8,171 nt of DNA. Origin: Gammaproteobacteria bacterium. Its GTDB lineage: Bacteria; Pseudomonadota; Gammaproteobacteria; UBA6429; Thiohalophilaceae. Shown piece after piece: positions 5,764 through 8,171 of this stretch. The position numbers and the translations under genes were made by a program. The DNA lies in NCBI GenBank assembly GCA_003233255.1, contig QILH01000292.1:1-8171 (forward strand), written 5' to 3'. Within the stretch, counting starts at the first letter, position 1, and the number at the start of each line of letters is the position of its first letter. The notes beneath the pieces are model-generated. The model did not search any database, had not been told where the DNA came from, and worked only from the letters and a program-made list of their open reading frames with translations.

Positions 5764-5779
5764 GATAGTTATTGCCTAT
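5743..5779. promoter_or_regulatory. OxyR operator, four-part tandem site
   Basis: The known OxyR consensus is two ATAG-N7-CTAT motifs separated by 7 bases. Here the first is ATCG-N7-CTAC (5743-5757), the spacer is 7 bases (5758-5764), and the second is ATAG-N7-CTAT (5765-5779), a perfect match in its eight core bases. In total 14 of the 16 core bases match, with exact spacing. The T preferred inside each motif is also present at the sixth position of both. It serves both divergent promoters. Confidence 0.85.
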
Positions 5780-5794
5780 CAATAAACGGCCACT

Positions 5795-6688
5795 ATGAAT
5801 TTCAAAGACCTGGAATATTTGATCGCCATCGAAGAGGAAGGCCATTTCAACAAGGCCGCGCAACGCTGCTTTGTCAGCCAGCCCACTCTGAGCGGACAAT
5901 TGAAAAAACTCGAAGAAGAACTGGGGGTATTATTAGTCGAACGCAGCAATCGTCAGGTCAGAATGACCGAAGCAGGACGAACTGCCGCCAATCAGGCTCG
6001 TCGCATCCTGGCGGAGAAACGTGTACTCAAAGAAATTGCCCAACGCTATCAGGATCCGATGGTGGGAGAGCTGCATGTAGGATTGATTCCCACCGTCGCG
6101 CCGTATTTATTGCCACGCATCATGCCGGTGCTGAAAAAAAGTTACCCTAATTTAAAATTATGGCTGCACGAATACCAAACCCATACCCTGTTAGATAAAT
6201 TGCGTAATGCCGAACTGGATTTACTCATACTGGCCTTGCCAGTGGATACAGACGAATTCAGTGAACGCGATCTATTCGCGGAGCCGTTTTTACTGGCCGT
6301 CCCAACCAGCGAAAATTTATCAAAACAGAATCAGATCAGCTTGCTTGAGCTTAATGAACGCGAAATGTTGTTGCTAGAAGAAGGCCATTGCCTACGCGGT
6401 CAGGCGCTGGATATTTGTTTCAGTGCCGGCGCCACCGAACAACAGGGCTTTCAGGCCACCAGCCTTGAAACGCTACGCCATATGGTGGCCGAAGGCATGG
6501 GCATGACCCTGATGCCAAAATTGGCGGTGCCAACTCGCACGCTCAAAAGTGACAGCATTCGTTATATTCCTTTTAAAGCCCCGCCGCCGACGCGGCGCAT
6601 CGGGATACTTTACCGACAGGGGAGTTATCGGCAAGCGACATTTAACTCAATTGCTGAATTGATACAAAGTCAGATGAAAGAACTGTGA
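5795..6688 (+). CDS. oxyR: Hydrogen-peroxide-sensing LysR-type regulator OxyR
   Basis: OxyR is a tetrameric transcription factor activated by a disulfide formed on contact with hydrogen peroxide. The 297-residue product has a LysR winged helix-turn-helix at about 1-60 (FNKAAQRCFVSQPTLSGQLKKLE) and a C-terminal sensing domain. The diagnostic loop is LLEEGHCLRGQALDIC: C199 and C208 are nine residues apart and carry the same numbers as the redox pair of E. coli OxyR, with H198 in front. E. coli OxyR has 305 residues, so the length is normal. The gene is divergent from a peroxidase gene with a shared OxyR operator. The ribosome site is weak (ACGG before the ATG). No intrinsic terminator is visible after the stop. 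The identity is firm; the size of the regulon cannot be told from this window. Confidence 0.97.
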   Translation: MNFKDLEYLIAIEEEGHFNKAAQRCFVSQPTLSGQLKKLEEELGVLLVERSNRQVRMTEAGRTAANQARRILAEKRVLKEIAQRYQDPMVGELHVGLIPTVAPYLLPRIMPVLKKSYPNLKLWLHEYQTHTLLDKLRNAELDLLILALPVDTDEFSERDLFAEPFLLAVPTSENLSKQNQISLLELNEREMLLLEEGHCLRGQALDICFSAGATEQQGFQATSLETLRHMVAEGMGMTLMPKLAVPTRTLKSDSIRYIPFKAPPPTRRIGILYRQGSYRQATFNSIAELIQSQMKEL

Positions 6689-6904
6689 CCCAAAATCGTT
6701 TGATTCCATCGTTAATTTCCTTTAAAACCGCGCATTTTAGTCTCAAAACACACCGCCAAGGATGTTTTTGTCACTATTTTTAAATTTTTTTGCTGCCATT
6801 TCAAATGCTTACAATTACTTTATGTGCTTCGATGTCGCATCATTAAGTATATGGTCAAATGTCCGATAAAACTCATTACATTAGGAAGCTTCAAGGAGCT
6901 AAAG
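6689..6904. other. Intergenic region before the Rossmann-fold gene
   Basis: These 216 bases hold T-rich tracts (around 6768-6792) and no good hairpin, so neither an oxyR terminator nor a confident promoter can be named. The frame of the next gene is open back to 6824, but the residues this adds are not family-like. Just before the ATG, AGCT (6887-6890) and AGCT (6898-6901) could pair around part of the Shine-Dalgarno, a weak 4-bp stem. Confidence 0.35.
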
Positions 6905-7300
6905 ATGAGTGACAAAATAAAAATAGCGTTGCTGGGCCTGGGCAATGTCGGTCAAGACTTTGCTGAAGCCTTTCTGGAAATGATCCAGGAAGATGGCCGG
7001 CCTATAGAAATTGCCGCCGTAGCTCACCATGATCGGAACTCACCCGTCGCCCTGGGTTTTCAACAAAACAAAGTACCCTTTTTTGAAAACGCCACAGGTG
7101 TTATCGATATGGGTGAAAGCATTGATATTATTTTTGATCTTACCGGCAACCCAGAAACGCGAACCGAATTACGCAAAGGCTTGCAAGCCAGCAACAACAA
7201 GCACACGGTCATTGCACCCGAGATGATCGCAAAATTACTCTGGATGTTCTTTGATGATACGGTCGGGGTTCAAAATATTAAAAACGGAGGATATAGCTAA
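6905..7300 (+). CDS. Short Rossmann-fold NAD(P)-binding protein, homoserine dehydrogenase-like
   Basis: A 131-residue protein that begins with a dinucleotide-binding beta-alpha-beta unit: KIALLGLGNVG with G11-x-G13-x-x-G16. Further on come IEIAAVAHHD (34-43), the expected second strand, and DIIFDLTGNPETR (74-86), the strand and loop found in homoserine dehydrogenase-type NAD-binding domains. The end (TVIAPEMIAKLLWMFF) resembles that seen when this domain is fused to signalling proteins. No catalytic domain follows: full homoserine dehydrogenases exceed 300 residues and this product stops right after the nucleotide-binding fold. It may therefore bind a cofactor or act as a sensor and not be an enzyme. 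ATG 6905 is chosen because AAGGAG (6893-6898) precedes it with 6 bases of spacing. The neighbours give no functional hint. Confidence 0.75.
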   Translation: MSDKIKIALLGLGNVGQDFAEAFLEMIQEDGRPIEIAAVAHHDRNSPVALGFQQNKVPFFENATGVIDMGESIDIIFDLTGNPETRTELRKGLQASNNKHTVIAPEMIAKLLWMFFDDTVGVQNIKNGGYS

Positions 7301-7599
7301 AAAAATAACTCACCACGACAGCGACGTGTTTTAATCCAATAACAACACAGCCTGTCGCATGCAACGGCAAAATGCCTCTGCTGTTATCAATGCCGTACAA
7401 CGCCAATTTATGAGCGGAGCACGATCCTGCCTCATTCACTGTCTCATTCACTGTCTCATTCACTGTCTCATGCCGTTAACGATTTTTGATTTATGGCGCA
7501 ACCGCCATCGTCGAATGCCTTGTTGACTTCGTGGTGATGATGGCAAGTTAGTCATATGTTGGTTATGCTGTGATCAATCATTCTATTAATGTCAGGCTT
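7301..7599. other. About 300-base gap with repeat and stem-loops
   Basis: There is no convincing gene here. An imperfect stem-loop lies just after the preceding gene: CGACAG (7316-7321) with CTGTCG (7352-7357), and inside it GTGTT (7326-7330) with AACAC (7344-7348). No T-run follows, so it is not an intrinsic terminator. Next come a 12-bp tandem repeat (7431-7471) and a perfect hairpin ATGGCG-CAAC-CGCCAT (7493-7508). TTGACT (7523-7528) is a good -35, but no matching -10 stands 16-18 bases after it. The promoter of the DUF2784 gene should lie here. Confidence 0.45.
7431..7471. repeat. 12-bp tandem repeat, 3.4 copies
   Basis: The unit CTCATTCACTGT occurs at 7431-7442, 7443-7454 and 7455-7466 with no mismatch, followed by a partial copy CTCAT (7467-7471). 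It lies in non-coding DNA. Perfect identity suggests recent slippage, so copy number may vary between strains. Confidence 0.97.
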
Positions 7600-7995
7600 A
7601 TGGAATCCTCGATTAACTGGCCCGCGATTGCCGCCGATACCATTGTCATTGTACATTTTGCCTTTGTACTGTTTGTCGTGCTCGGCGGTATCTTATTAAT
7701 ATGGTGGAAAAAGCTCGTCTGGATACATCTGCCCAGTGTGGTATGGGGTGTGGTGGTTGAGTTCACGGGCTGGATCTGCCCATTGACACCGTATGAAAAC
7801 GCCTTACGCGCCCAGGCCGGGCTGGAAATGTACGACGGGGATTTTGTGATGCGTTACATCATGCCCCTCCTCTACCCCGAGGATCTAACCCGCTCAACCC
7901 AGATCGTACTTGGTTTTATCGTGCTGTTGATCAACCTCATTTGTTATTATTATGTTTTTATCATCAGAAAGTCGTCCGCACCAACCCGCCAATAG
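7600..7995 (+). CDS. DUF2784 family inner-membrane protein
   Basis: A 131-residue integral membrane protein of unknown function. Three hydrophobic segments are visible at about 12-36, 43-60 and 100-122. The family signature is clear: HFAFVLFVVLGG in the first segment, WIHLPSVVWG, the highly conserved GWICPLTPYEN (57-67), then an R-x-x-A-G-x-x-x-Y loop and PLLYPEDL before the last segment. The C-terminus is short and basic (RKSSAPTRQ), probably cytoplasmic. A GTG at 7570 would add ten polar residues not expected in the family, so ATG 7600 is preferred, although AGG (7594-7596) is only 3 bases before it; the start is uncertain. It appears monocistronic. The neighbours do not suggest a role. Confidence 0.88.
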   Translation: MESSINWPAIAADTIVIVHFAFVLFVVLGGILLIWWKKLVWIHLPSVVWGVVVEFTGWICPLTPYENALRAQAGLEMYDGDFVMRYIMPLLYPEDLTRSTQIVLGFIVLLINLICYYYVFIIRKSSAPTRQ

Positions 7996-8171
7996 TCTTA
8001 AACCCGCCATTTTGATAGTAAAAACACCCTTCTAAGCCGACTAGATCAGTATCCTGAAATATTTTATTGTTAAATTTCAATGGCTTGGGATATATTTACC
8101 CGGTCTGACCCGAATGGCAAATTTTGATGAGGGAATCTGCCAGGCTTTGACGCTTTACAGGTTAAGCAGGT
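7996..8171. other. Window tail without a recognisable gene
   Basis: This tail holds an AT-rich hairpin, TGAAAT (8055-8060) with ATTTCA (8074-8079), lacking a T-run, and a short quasi-palindrome GGTCTGACC at 8102-8110. A rightward frame from ATG 8114 and a leftward frame ending at 8070 both run off the window edge, but neither has a ribosome site or recognisable protein motif. Confidence 0.4.

Noticed and set aside
6824..6904. TTG-initiated N-terminal extension (27 residues) of the Rossmann-fold protein.
   Set aside because: AAGGAG correctly precedes ATG 6905, and the Rossmann first strand begins a few residues after that ATG as expected.
7278..7463. A leftward 61-codon frame starting in the 12-bp repeat (MNETVNETVNEAG).
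   Set aside because: It has no ribosome site or protein motif, overlaps the end of the Rossmann-fold gene, and its repeats are explained by the DNA tandem repeat.
7431..7471. Possible CRISPR array.
   Set aside because: The units are 12 bases and directly tandem with no spacers.
8114..8171. Start of a new rightward gene (MANFDEGICQ...) at the window edge.
   Set aside because: Only 19 codons are visible, with no Shine-Dalgarno before the ATG; a leftward frame is equally open.

Overview
The window looks like a piece of a gammaproteobacterial chromosome. The evidence is a FlgN-YcgR flagellar gene pair, an RhlE-type DEAD-box helicase, an OxyR whose two redox cysteines sit at the same residue numbers as in Escherichia coli (C199, C208), a Prx5-glutaredoxin fusion next to it, and a CCA-encoded tRNA-Arg(CCT) very like the enterobacterial one. 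No genus can be named from the sequence. Coding density is ordinary. No phage genes, insertion sequence or CRISPR array are visible.

Left part (1-1800, rightward): the 3' part of flgN (flagellar hook-filament junction chaperone) is followed 6 bases later by ycgR/flgZ (c-di-GMP-responsive flagellar brake). Next come tRNA-Arg(CCT), a spacer that can form a long-range stem, and a small DUF6316-like gene ending in a clear intrinsic terminator. Convergent to it (1796-2386, leftward) is an FHA-domain protein with an unfamiliar Trp-rich C-terminus.

Middle (2596-4801): a leftward rhlE is followed after one base by a 90-residue unknown protein with its own Shine-Dalgarno, so the two are probably translationally coupled. 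Divergent from rhlE is cspA. Its leader contains a 12-bp inverted repeat that would bury the cspA Shine-Dalgarno, which suggests an RNA-structure switch. Together these resemble a cold-shock/RNA-remodelling locus.

Right-middle (4823-6688): cspA and the leftward prx5-grx gene converge on one strong terminator. prx5-grx and oxyR are divergent, and the 131-base gap between them holds a near-consensus four-part OxyR operator. The operator abuts the -35 of the prx5-grx promoter, and its central spacer covers the -10 of the oxyR promoter. This is the layout expected for activation of the peroxidase and autorepression of oxyR.

Right end (6689-8171): a short Rossmann-fold protein related to the NAD-binding domain of homoserine dehydrogenase; a roughly 300-base non-coding gap with a 12-bp tandem repeat and stem-loops; a DUF2784 membrane protein; and a tail with no convincing gene.
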